Positions 32,403-40,173 of a stretch of 64,000 nt of DNA are shown piece after piece; position 1 is the stretch's first letter, and each line of letters opens with the position of its first letter. The position numbers and the translations under genes were made by a program. The notes below the pieces were generated by a model. The model was not told where the DNA came from and did not search any database. It worked only from the letters and a program-made list of their open reading frames with translations. The DNA lies in NCBI GenBank assembly GCA_016933155.1, contig JAFGBM010000001.1, positions 1 through 64,000 of the forward strand, read 5' to 3'. The stretch comes from Demequinaceae bacterium. Its GTDB lineage: Bacteria > Actinomycetota > Actinomycetes > Actinomycetales > Demequinaceae.

Positions 32403-34640
32403 CTAACTTGACTCCGTCAGTCGGGTCCAACTCCAGGTCATCTGGTCCGCGCTCGGACCAAACCCCTGGATGAACACGATCGATGCCTCCTCAAGACCCT
32501 CAGAATCCACTCCGTCGCATGGCAAGCCCCTCTCGGCAAGGTAGCCCTGAACCTCGATGAAGGTCTCGTGCCCGTTCCTGGCCCCCATCCACAAGCCCGA
32601 GGAGTAGTGGCTAGGAACGACGACTGGAGACTCGTCACGCTCGGCCGTCTCCCTTCCGATGATGACGCCGTCCTCGTTCACCCACGCGAGGGCATGGAAC
32701 ACCGTCGCTCCGACATGGCTGCCGTCATCCTCCGCTGACCACGAACTCGACCACCCGGGATACATCGGGGGCCGATCCCCTGTCACGGTCGTAAGGTCGA
32801 TGGTCGAGGTGATCTTGACCCCTCCCGTGCCGTAGTCGAAGTAGAGAGCATGCTCGCTTGCGTACTCCTCGCCGACGCCGGGCTCAACGGTGGCGGGGAT
32901 TGCGTCCTCTAGTGCTGAGGGAAGGGGTGTGAGGCACTGAAACACTTCTGCCTCGGGCCCCTCGAGGTAGGGCCCATAGTGCATTTCGGAGACATCCGGC
33001 TCGGGTTCGCGGGGCTCGATCGGGAGGGGTCCACAGGCCGCCGCCCAGGTCTTGGTCGGGTCGTAGTACGACGTGATCTCGAAGACCTCTCCGTCCGGGA
33101 GGTTGCTCACCCTCAGCGAGATGCTCGCGATGTCCGTGTAGTCGCGCACGCTGGCCCCCGACTCATCCCAGCCGATGTCCACGACCTGTTCCCGACCGTC
33201 GGTCCAGCGGACGACAGTCTGAACCACGGCTCCATTCGGGACCGCCGACTTCGTGAGGCCCGTACCCCCGAAGCCGATCGAGAGGCCGTGCACCTCGGAG
33301 AGCGTCCTCACGGAGACGCCCGCCGGTACCTCATCGGGAACGACGGTCGTCCACTCGTACGCCAGCCCCGGCCCATAGGGCGACTCAAGGTAGGGGTTTC
33401 CGCTCGCCCCACCGTCTCCAAAGAAATCCAATGCGATATGGGTCCATGTATTGATATCCGGGTATTCAGGGTTGTACAGCGGAAACTGCTGCCCATCGAA
33501 AGTGGTCACAACGTAGGTGCCGTCCGCGTCGGGCTCAATCACCTCGTGAGACCCATCCGGTGCTACGTAGACGAACAGAATCTCCTTGTAGTCTTCATAG
33601 ACACGACCCAGGTACGGGTAGTACTCGCCGTAGGCCTCGGGGTTAGGGGCAGGGTAGGTGCTGAGGTCGCACCAGGGGTAGGCCCCCACGACGGGCGTCG
33701 GGATGGGGCTCGGCTCGCCAACGGTGGGGCTCGGCCCCGTGCAGGCGGCCGCCCAGGTCATTGTCGGGTCGTAGGTCGAGACGATCTCGAAGACCTCCCC
33801 GTCCGGAAGATTGCTCACTCTGGTCGTGACGGACTCCAACCCCACGAAGAAGGCGATCGGCTCCCCCACCCTGTCCCAGGGGATGTCAGACACATCTTCC
33901 CGGCCATCGGTCCACCGGACGACCGTCTGAACGACCGCGCCAGGGGGAACGGCCGACGGGGTCAGGCCAACCCCACCGAAGCCGATCGAAGGAAGGTGCA
34001 CCATTGCGAGGCTGCTCACGGAAACCCCCTCCGGCGCGCTGTTCGGAACAGTCGTGGTCCACTCGAAACCCAAGCGAAGGCCTTCCGGGTCATCGAGGTA
34101 GGGATGGCCAGCGGCGGCAAGTCCATCGCCGGCGTCCCACAAGTCATAGGCCAAGGGCGTCCAGGGCGGCATCATCTGGCCGCCCTCGGAGCCGAGCAGG
34201 GTGTAATTCTGCCCACCTGAGGTGACAATGGAGTACGACCCATCCTGATCGGGCTGAAGCACTTCCTGTCGGCCATCGGGCGCGACATAGACGAATCGCA
34301 TCTCCTCAAAGTCCGCATATACGCGACCCTCGTAGGGGTAGTACTCGCTGTAAGCCCCGGGGTTGGGGACGGGATAGGTGCTGACATCACACCAGGGATA
34401 CCCTCCCGGACCCACTGGGTCGGGCTGCCGGTGAATCGGCAGAACCGCCGACGCCCCCACGGCGAGCCCCGCGATGGCCACGACCGACACAACCCCGGTC
34501 GTGTACGCCCGAATCCGACGGCGTCGGCGGATCACCCCGACCGCCGCCTGGGCCGCCCTCTTCCCGATCCCCCCGGCCGCCGCGAGCGCCCGGGCATGCC
34601 GATCGAAGCCTTCCCTCAGCACGTCGTCGAAGCCTCTCAT
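32403..34640 (-). CDS. Sigma-factor-linked membrane protein with two tandem ectodomains
   Basis: 745 residues from ATG 34640; the frame is open upstream but overlaps the sigma gene. A basic cytoplasmic part of about 45 residues (MRGFDDVLREGFDRHARAL, then GVIRRRRRIRAY) is followed by one membrane helix (VVSVVAIAGLAVGASAVL) and a large outside part. The outside part contains two copies of a roughly 210-residue domain, each opening YPWCD(V/L)STYP and closing with TWAAAC, so each probably has a disulfide. A third distinct domain (about 530-745) follows. Starts two bases after the ECF sigma gene stop. It probably acts as anti-sigma factor or sensor, but no zinc-binding anti-sigma motif is visible. 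Confidence 0.82.
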   Translation of the reverse strand: MRGFDDVLREGFDRHARALAAAGGIGKRAAQAAVGVIRRRRRIRAYTTGVVSVVAIAGLAVGASAVLPIHRQPDPVGPGGYPWCDVSTYPVPNPGAYSEYYPYEGRVYADFEEMRFVYVAPDGRQEVLQPDQDGSYSIVTSGGQNYTLLGSEGGQMMPPWTPLAYDLWDAGDGLAAAGHPYLDDPEGLRLGFEWTTTVPNSAPEGVSVSSLAMVHLPSIGFGGVGLTPSAVPPGAVVQTVVRWTDGREDVSDIPWDRVGEPIAFFVGLESVTTRVSNLPDGEVFEIVSTYDPTMTWAAACTGPSPTVGEPSPIPTPVVGAYPWCDLSTYPAPNPEAYGEYYPYLGRVYEDYKEILFVYVAPDGSHEVIEPDADGTYVVTTFDGQQFPLYNPEYPDINTWTHIALDFFGDGGASGNPYLESPYGPGLAYEWTTVVPDEVPAGVSVRTLSEVHGLSIGFGGTGLTKSAVPNGAVVQTVVRWTDGREQVVDIGWDESGASVRDYTDIASISLRVSNLPDGEVFEITSYYDPTKTWAAACGPLPIEPREPEPDVSEMHYGPYLEGPEAEVFQCLTPLPSALEDAIPATVEPGVGEEYASEHALYFDYGTGGVKITSTIDLTTVTGDRPPMYPGWSSSWSAEDDGSHVGATVFHALAWVNEDGVIIGRETAERDESPVVVPSHYSSGLWMGARNGHETFIEVQGYLAERGLPCDGVDSEGLEEASIVFIQGFGPSADQMTWSWTRLTESS

Positions 34641-34642
34641 GG

Positions 34643-35179
34643 CTACTTCCCTTCCTTGGCCGCGAGCACGTCGGTGCTCTCCGGTTCGTGATCCCAGTCC
34701 AAAGTCACGTCGAGCAGGGGGACGAGTTTGGCCGTGGCGTTGGCGAGGTACCGCTTCACGGTGCCATCCGCGAGCCCGAGGCCTTCGGCGATCTGGGCGA
34801 TCGTGAGGTCGTCGAAGTACCTCATGACGATGCAGACCCTTTCCCGCGGTGCGAGCTCTCTCAGGGCGAGCCTGACGTCGAGGCCGGCATCCAGGTCGGC
34901 GACGGCGGGGTCCCGCGAGAATCCCCGGGTCGTGGCACGAAGCCGGCTGTTCCGGGATCGGGCGCGGTCGATCGCGATGGTCTGCATGGCGCGACGGACG
35001 TAGCCCTCGGCCTCTCCGACCGTGGCGATGCTCCGTCGGCGGGAGAAGCACTTGACGAGGGCGTCCTGGACAAGGTCCTCGGCGTCACCGTCGCGCGAGA
35101 CCAGCATGGCCGCGTACGCGACGAGCCGCACGCCCCGCCGATCGATCAACTCCTCCACCACCGGCTGCCACCCGCTCAT
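34643..35179 (-). CDS. ECF-type RNA polymerase sigma factor
   Basis: 178 residues. Region 2 is at about residues 12-85 (LVAYAAMLVSRDGDAEDLVQDALVKCF, AMQTIAIDRARSR) and region 4 at about 105-160 (LAPRERVCIVMRYFDDLTIAQIAEGLGLADGTVKRYL). It directs RNA polymerase to a small set of promoters, and resembles the SigE-like group found in actinobacteria. The following gene, two bases downstream, encodes its probable membrane partner. An inverted repeat lies in its upstream region (35198-35209). Confidence 0.92.
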   Translation of the reverse strand: MSGWQPVVEELIDRRGVRLVAYAAMLVSRDGDAEDLVQDALVKCFSRRRSIATVGEAEGYVRRAMQTIAIDRARSRNSRLRATTRGFSRDPAVADLDAGLDVRLALRELAPRERVCIVMRYFDDLTIAQIAEGLGLADGTVKRYLANATAKLVPLLDVTLDWDHEPESTDVLAAKEGK

Positions 35180-35197
35180 CCATCTCCCCTTCTGGTC

Positions 35198-35209
35198 TTA
35201 CCCAGGTAA
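35198..35209. promoter_or_regulatory. Inverted repeat upstream of the ECF sigma gene
   Basis: TTACCCAGGTAA with five-base arms, 19 bases before the sigma start at 35179. It could be an operator or part of an autoregulated promoter; there is nothing to name the factor. Confidence 0.35.
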
Positions 35210-35252
35210 ACGGGGCGGGGTGGCGTTTGGTTGTATCGCGATGGAGGCCGTC

Positions 35253-35438
35253 CTACTCGAGGGCGTCCTTCACGTCATCCGGAATCGCATCCTCGACCTT
35301 CTCGGTGACCTTGCTCGTGATGTTCTCTTCGACCGCTTCATCGACCTTGTCCGTCACGGCATCCGTGGCCGTGCCAACCGGATCGGTGACAGCGTCGATA
35401 GCGTTCCGTGCCTTGTCCAGGAACCCACCAAGTCCCAT
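35253..35438 (-). CDS. Small 61-residue amphipathic helical protein, unknown function
   Basis: MGLGGFLDKARNAIDAVTD opens a protein made of repeating Val/Ala/Asp/Lys-rich helical turns (VTDPVGTATDAVTDKV, SKVTEKVEDAIPDDV), with no cysteine or membrane helix. GGAGGG lies six bases before the ATG at 35438, a strong argument that it is translated. Similar tiny proteins in actinobacteria are annotated only as hypothetical or stress-related; none of that can be shown here. Confidence 0.65.
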   Translation of the reverse strand: MGLGGFLDKARNAIDAVTDPVGTATDAVTDKVDEAVEENITSKVTEKVEDAIPDDVKDALE

Positions 35439-35500
35439 GATGCCCTCCGGTGTAATGGCAGCCCTTCATTGGGCCACACGCCTACGGTACGCCGATCATA

Positions 35501-35575
35501 TGGTGGGCGATACTGGGATCGAACCAGTGACCTCTTCCGTGTGAAGGAAGCGCGCTACCGCTGCGCCAATCGCCC
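35501..35575 (-). tRNA. tRNA-Val (anticodon CAC)
   Basis: Cloverleaf with acceptor stem GGGCGAT/ATCGCCC, anticodon stem CTTCC/GGAAG with loop TTCACAC (anticodon CAC), T arm GGTTCGATCC, and encoded CCA end (35501-35503). It differs from the tRNA-Val at 37848-37922 only in the anticodon loop, and is in opposite orientation. Confidence 0.97.
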
Positions 35576-35589
35576 GTCGGCCTGCCATC

Positions 35590-36456
35590 CTATCGCGAGG
35601 GTGGCGGGTCCTGCTCACGGGCCGCCCCAGCCTCGAACACCTCGCGGAGTTTCGCGAGGAGTGGCCCCGGTCGGCACTGCGCCCCGTCGAGGGTCGCGAC
35701 CGGCTGCACCCCCCGGGTCACGGACGTCACGGCCGCCGACGCCTCCCCCTGGAACACCTCGTCGAGGACCTCGTACATCAACTCCCCCGCGTCTGCCGCC
35801 CGGATGGGCAGGCCCGCAGCCGCGCCCCATTCGAGGGCGAGGGAGCGCGCGATCCCCGGAAGGCACCCACTCGCCAAGGGGGGCGTGACGATCTCCCCGT
35901 TCATCTCGATGAAGACGTTCGTGCCCGTGCCCTCGCAGAGGTGCCCCTGGGTGTTCGCCAGCAGGGCCTCGTCGGCGCCCCTGTCGTTCGCGTGGACCCG
36001 GATGAGCACCTGATCCCCCCACGAGGTCGCCTTGATCCCCACCAGGGGTGAGTACTCGTTCCGGCGCCACGGAACCCGGACGGCCTCGCACGTCTTGCGC
36101 AAGGGGGAGTCCGACCCCGCGACGACGATGTACGGATGAGCGGGCACCCTCTCCGTCCCCAGCGGGCCGGGCCCGCCCGCCACCGTCACCCGGAGGCGCG
36201 TCAACTTCCCCTGTCCCGCATCGACAACCGCCCGGATGCCCCCCACGACGATGCCCGGATCCAGGTCGAGGAGGCCGATCCGGGCGAGCGAGTCCTGGAG
36301 GCGCGTCATATGCCGCTGGAGCGCGAAGGGTTCGAGCCGACGCATGGCGATCGTCTCGAACACCCCATCACCCACCGTGAATCCGTGGGCGAGCGGGCTG
36401 ATCACGTTCGTGTTCGGCGGCAGGATCTTTCCCTCGAACCAGACGATGGTAGTCAT
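35590..36456 (-). CDS. pabC: Aminodeoxychorismate lyase (class IV aminotransferase family)
   Basis: 288 residues from ATG 36456. PLP enzyme of the branched-chain aminotransferase fold that splits 4-amino-4-deoxychorismate into 4-aminobenzoate and pyruvate in folate synthesis. Seen are FTVGDGVFETIAM, the catalytic lysine in LVGIKATSW, EALLANTQGHLCEGTGTNVF, and SGCLPGIARSL. The start overlaps the pabB stop by ATGA (36453-36456). The pairing with pabB is the reason to prefer this over a D-amino acid or branched-chain aminotransferase. Confidence 0.9.
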   Translation of the reverse strand: MTTIVWFEGKILPPNTNVISPLAHGFTVGDGVFETIAMRRLEPFALQRHMTRLQDSLARIGLLDLDPGIVVGGIRAVVDAGQGKLTRLRVTVAGGPGPLGTERVPAHPYIVVAGSDSPLRKTCEAVRVPWRRNEYSPLVGIKATSWGDQVLIRVHANDRGADEALLANTQGHLCEGTGTNVFIEMNGEIVTPPLASGCLPGIARSLALEWGAAAGLPIRAADAGELMYEVLDEVFQGEASAAVTSVTRGVQPVATLDGAQCRPGPLLAKLREVFEAGAAREQDPPPSR

Positions 36457-37544
36457 GCGCCCAGTCTTCCCCCTGAGGCCAGCCGAATCAATCGATGCGC
36501 CTTGAGTTCGGTTTCCTTCCACTCGGCCTCGGGGTCGCTCCCCCACGTGATCCCCGCCCCCGTCCCGAAGCGAAGCGTCCCCCCGCCGTCCGGCTCCCAC
36601 CAGAAGGTTCGGATGCCCACGGCGAGTTCGGCGCTATGGGTGTCCGCGTCCACCCAGCCGATCGCCCCGCAGTAGGGGCCCCTCGGCGCCGTCTCCTCCC
36701 TCGCGATAATGCGGAGCGCGCTCGACTTGGGGGCGCCCGACACTGACCCGGGCGGGAACGTCCCCTCCAAGATGGCCGGCCACATCCCGGGGGTCCAGTC
36801 GAACTCGGGGGCAAGGGTCACCTGGACGGTCGACTGGAGGTGGGTGAGACCCGGATGCTCGTGCTCGGCGAGCAACTCCGGCACCCCGACCCGACCCGGG
36901 ACGGCCACACGGGAGAGATCGTTGCGGATGAGGTCCGTGATCATGATGTTCTCCGCCACGTCCTTCTCCAGCATCCCCTCCCCCGGAGCCGCCGTGCCCT
37001 TGATGGGGGACGAGCGGACGGTCGGTCCGTCGATCCCGAGGAACAGCTCCGGCGACGCGGAGACGATCCAGGTGCCGGGATCCTGCCCGACGGCCGGGAC
37101 GACGATGCGGGAGGCATAGCGTGCTGGATTTCCGCGGGCGAGCAACTCCGAGAGGGCCCGCGCGTCCGGCACCCCTCCGGGGGCGTCGGGACCCGCCGGG
37201 AGGGGTGCGCTCAGCACCCGGCACAGGTTGGCCTGGTAGACCTCGCCCTCGCGGATGTCGTCCCTGATCCGGGTCACCCCCGCGACGTACTCCTCCCTGT
37301 CCAGGGACGATGCCCACGACTCGATGGCAGGGCCCTCCCAGCTTCCCTCTCCTGCAGGAGGTTCCTTGACGGCAGGCACCCGTCGGACGTCCTCGAATCG
37401 CCATGCCCGGACGCTTCCCTCGAAGGTGCCGACCAGCACCCAGAAGCCGCCGGAGGCGAGCCTGGAACCCTCGCGCAGCACGTCGATGGACTCTACGACC
37501 TCGGCCGCGCGGATGCCCCGGAACTCCGCTACGCCCGATTCCAT
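36453..37544 (-). CDS. pabB: Aminodeoxychorismate synthase component I
   Basis: 363 residues from ATG 37544 with AGGGGAG upstream. Makes 4-amino-4-deoxychorismate from chorismate and ammonia. The chorismate-binding domain carries RIRDDIREGEVYQANLCR, RSSPIKGTAAPG (the lysine in PIKGT marks PabB rather than anthranilate synthase), NIMITDLIRNDLSRVA, and TFPPGSVSGAPKSSAL. The domain is short at the N-terminus compared with E. coli PabB. No glutamine amidotransferase (pabA) is nearby; a trpG-type subunit may serve it. Confidence 0.93.
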   Translation of the reverse strand: MESGVAEFRGIRAAEVVESIDVLREGSRLASGGFWVLVGTFEGSVRAWRFEDVRRVPAVKEPPAGEGSWEGPAIESWASSLDREEYVAGVTRIRDDIREGEVYQANLCRVLSAPLPAGPDAPGGVPDARALSELLARGNPARYASRIVVPAVGQDPGTWIVSASPELFLGIDGPTVRSSPIKGTAAPGEGMLEKDVAENIMITDLIRNDLSRVAVPGRVGVPELLAEHEHPGLTHLQSTVQVTLAPEFDWTPGMWPAILEGTFPPGSVSGAPKSSALRIIAREETAPRGPYCGAIGWVDADTHSAELAVGIRTFWWEPDGGGTLRFGTGAGITWGSDPEAEWKETELKAHRLIRLASGGRLGA

Positions 37545-37673
37545 CCGTCGCTCCCCTCGTGGCTGGTCCCACGGTATCCCGCGGCGTCTGCGGACGCCAC
37601 GGGCACCCCGCCGGATAGTTGGACTGTCACCCCCCTGGTGGGCTATTGTCATACGGCGTCGTGAATGCGACAC

Positions 37674-37746
37674 GCGGACGTGGCTCAGTTGGTAGAGCAT
37701 CACCTTGCCAAGGTGAGGGTCGCGGGTTCGAATCCCGTCGTCCGCT
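37674..37746 (+). tRNA. tRNA-Gly (anticodon GCC)
   Basis: Acceptor GCGGACG/CGTCCGC, D arm GCTCAGTTGGTAGAGC, anticodon loop in CACCT-TGCCA-AGGTG (GCC), T arm GGGTTCGAATCCC. CCA is not encoded. Confidence 0.97.
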
Positions 37747-37772
37747 CGGAGGGTCGGAAGGTGCGGCCTGAT

Positions 37773-37843
37773 GGTGGAGTGGCCGAGAGGCGAGGCAGCG
37801 GCCTGCAAAGCCGTATACACGGGTTCGAATCCCGTCTCCACCT
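37773..37843 (+). tRNA. tRNA-Cys (anticodon GCA)
   Basis: Acceptor GGTGGAG/CTCCACC, anticodon loop CTGCAAA (GCA), T arm GGGTTCGAATCCC. CCA is not encoded. Lies 26 bases after tRNA-Gly and four before tRNA-Val; probably one transcript. Confidence 0.96.
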
Positions 37844-37847
37844 CGAC

Positions 37848-37922
37848 GGGCGATTGGCGCAGCGGTAGCGCGCTTCCCTGACACGGAAGAGGTCACTGGT
37901 TCGATCCCAGTATCGCCCACCA
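37848..37922 (+). tRNA. tRNA-Val (anticodon GAC)
   Basis: Acceptor GGGCGAT/ATCGCCC, anticodon stem CTTCC/GGAAG with loop CTGACAC (GAC), T arm GGTTCGATCC, CCA encoded (37920-37922). Only the anticodon loop differs from the tRNA-Val at 35501-35575. Confidence 0.97.
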
Positions 37923-37984
37923 CCAGCGGTCACCGCTGGGCGTCTGGGGGCCGTCGGCACGACAGGGAAGGATGGGGACCGGGC

Positions 37985-38917
37985 ATGGCGACGCTGGAAG
38001 TCGACCGGCTTCACAAGTCATACGGCGACATCAAGGCCCTCGACGATTGCTCCTTCGACGTCCACTCCGGCGAGGTCTTCGGGTTCGTCGGTTCGAATGG
38101 GGCCGGCAAGACGACGGCCATGCGCATCATGCTGGGGGTGCTCGCGGCCGACTCCGGCGAGGTCCGGTGGAACAGGAAACGCCTCGACCTGGAGACCCGC
38201 CGCCACGTGGGATACATGCCCGAGGAGCGTGGCCTCTACCCCAAGATGAAGGTCGGCGAGCAGCTGACATACCTCGCGCGAATCCATGGAATGTCGACCC
38301 CGGACGCCGTCGCAGCCGTCGAACACTGGACGGATCGCCTGGGAGTCGGGACCCGACGGGGCGACCACGTGCAGAAGCTCTCCCTGGGGAACCAGCAGCG
38401 GGTCCAACTCGCGGCGGCCCTCATACACAACCCCACGATCCTGGTCCTCGACGAGCCCTTCTCCGGCCTCGACCCCGTCGCCGTGGAGGTCATGAGCCAG
38501 GTCCTCCGGGAACGGGCCGACGAAGGGGTCCCCGTCGTCTTCTCCTCCCACCAACTCGACCTCGTCGAGCGCATCTGCGACCGAGTGGGGATCATCCGCT
38601 CCGGCCGCATGGAGGCGGTCGGCACGGTCGACGAACTCCGGGTCACCGACCGACCCCAATGGCGCCTTGAGTACGGTGGGGACGCTCCCGCCCTGCGCGA
38701 GTGGATCAAGACCCTCCCCGGGGTGAAACTCCTGCCCTCGAAGGGAAAGCCCGGGATCCTCCTCCTCGAGTTCCGGGACGCCCGACCCGGGTCCGAACAG
38801 GAGATCCTCAAGGGCGCCCTGGCCAAGGGTCCCGTCCACGAGTTCTCCCCCGTCCGACCCTCCCTTGTCGACCTCTTCCGCGGCATCGTGTCCTCCGAGA
38901 ACGGAGAGGCAGCATGA
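37985..38917 (+). CDS. ABC exporter ATP-binding protein (NatA-like)
   Basis: 310 residues. ATPase subunit of an ABC-2 type transporter: Walker A GSNGAGKTT near residue 38, signature LSLGNQQRVQLAAAL, Walker B ILVLDEPFSGLDP, and the switch histidine in SSHQLDLVE. A C-terminal extension (about 220-310) is typical of this group. The stop overlaps the permease start by ATGA (38914-38917). Substrate unknown; relatives extrude sodium ions or drugs. Confidence 0.93.
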   Translation: MATLEVDRLHKSYGDIKALDDCSFDVHSGEVFGFVGSNGAGKTTAMRIMLGVLAADSGEVRWNRKRLDLETRRHVGYMPEERGLYPKMKVGEQLTYLARIHGMSTPDAVAAVEHWTDRLGVGTRRGDHVQKLSLGNQQRVQLAAALIHNPTILVLDEPFSGLDPVAVEVMSQVLRERADEGVPVVFSSHQLDLVERICDRVGIIRSGRMEAVGTVDELRVTDRPQWRLEYGGDAPALREWIKTLPGVKLLPSKGKPGILLLEFRDARPGSEQEILKGALAKGPVHEFSPVRPSLVDLFRGIVSSENGEAA

Positions 38918-40128
38918 GCACGGCCCGCACCATCTGGCTCGTCTTCACCCGCGAGTTCAAGGCCCGCATGATGACCAAGGCCAACGTCATCTCGATGGCG
39001 ATCATGCTCACCCTCATCGCCGGGGGGGCCATCACCGCCTCGTACTTCATCAACCAAGAGAGCGGGCCTCCCACCGCCCGCATCGCCCTGGACTCCGCCA
39101 CCTGGGAACTCTCCCCCTTCCTGGTGTCCAGTGCCAAACAGAACGGCTGGGAGCTCGACCTCACTCCCCAGACGGAAGATGAGGCCCGGTCGATCCTCGC
39201 AGGCGAGGTACCCGGATCCGTCCCCCTCGACGCCTTCGTCGGCGGAACTTTCGCCTCCCCCGTCGTCGTCGTGGCCGATCCGGACGACTGGATCATTCAG
39301 GGCATCATCACCGGTGCCATCCAGAACAAAGCCTTCAACGAGGCGATCCTGTCCCTGGGCGGAGACCCGGACGCCATCAGTCAGGCGCTCGCCGACGCCC
39401 AACCCACCATAGAATCCCCCGGCATCTCGGACGAGGAGAAATACGGGCCCGAGTATGGGGTCTCCATGGTCGGGCTCATGCTCCTCCTCTTCGTCCTCAT
39501 CACCGGCGGGAACATGATCGCCATGGGGGTGGTCGAGGAGAAGACCTCGCGTGTGGTGGAGATCCTGCTCGCGACCATCAAGCCCACCCGCCTGCTGGCA
39601 GGGAAGATCCTGGGGGTGGGGGCCTATGGCCTCTTCCAGGTGGCGACCCTGGGCGGGGCGATGGTGACCGCCCTGGTCACCCTGGGGCTCACCAAGGACA
39701 TCGAAGTCAACGTCGGGGGCACCCTCGCCCTCATCATCCTGTGGTTCTTGCTCGGGTATACCGTCTTCGCGCTCCTCTTCGGTGCGTTCGCCTCGCTGGT
39801 GTCGCGCTACGAAGACATCGGAGCCGTCACGACCCCCATGACCTTCCTCGTCCTCATCCCGTTCTATACGGCGCTCTTCCTCGTTCCGGAACAGCCCGAC
39901 TCCGGCCTGGTGCGCATTCTCTCTCAGGTCCCGTTCCTGTCGCCCTTCATGATGACCATCCGGAATGCCCTCGGGACCGTGCCGTGGTGGGAGATGACCC
40001 TGGCCGTCGTCATCACCCTCGCAACCATCCCAGGGCTCATCTGGCTTGCGGCGCGCCTCTACCAGCGCGGCGTGCTGCACACCGGCGGGCGACTCAAGGT
40101 CAGCGAAGCGCTCAAGCGGACGAAGTGA
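38914..40128 (+). CDS. ABC-2 type exporter permease (NatB-like)
   Basis: 404 residues. One N-terminal helix (about 22-42), a large extracytoplasmic domain (about 45-175), then five to six helices (about 178-390), the layout of ABC2 membrane family 3. Segments GVVEEKTSRVVEILLATIKPTRLLAGKILG and FGAFASLVSRYEDIG are typical of NatB-like permeases. Forms the exporter with the ATPase it overlaps. Starts at ATG 38914. Confidence 0.92.
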   Translation: MSTARTIWLVFTREFKARMMTKANVISMAIMLTLIAGGAITASYFINQESGPPTARIALDSATWELSPFLVSSAKQNGWELDLTPQTEDEARSILAGEVPGSVPLDAFVGGTFASPVVVVADPDDWIIQGIITGAIQNKAFNEAILSLGGDPDAISQALADAQPTIESPGISDEEKYGPEYGVSMVGLMLLLFVLITGGNMIAMGVVEEKTSRVVEILLATIKPTRLLAGKILGVGAYGLFQVATLGGAMVTALVTLGLTKDIEVNVGGTLALIILWFLLGYTVFALLFGAFASLVSRYEDIGAVTTPMTFLVLIPFYTALFLVPEQPDSGLVRILSQVPFLSPFMMTIRNALGTVPWWEMTLAVVITLATIPGLIWLAARLYQRGVLHTGGRLKVSEALKRTK

Positions 40129-40173
40129 GCCACCTACCAGCTGCCCGCATCCTCGTCATGCCATGATTCGAGC

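Noticed and set aside
5710-35209. Shared operator between the MNT gene (GGTAA/TTACC) and the sigma gene (TTACC/GGTAA)
   Set aside because: The arms are in reverse order, so the sites differ. Five-base arms in GC-rich DNA are too weak to claim a common regulator.
36453-37544. Anthranilate synthase TrpE for the chorismate-binding protein
   Set aside because: PIKGT with lysine and linkage to a class IV aminotransferase indicate PabB.
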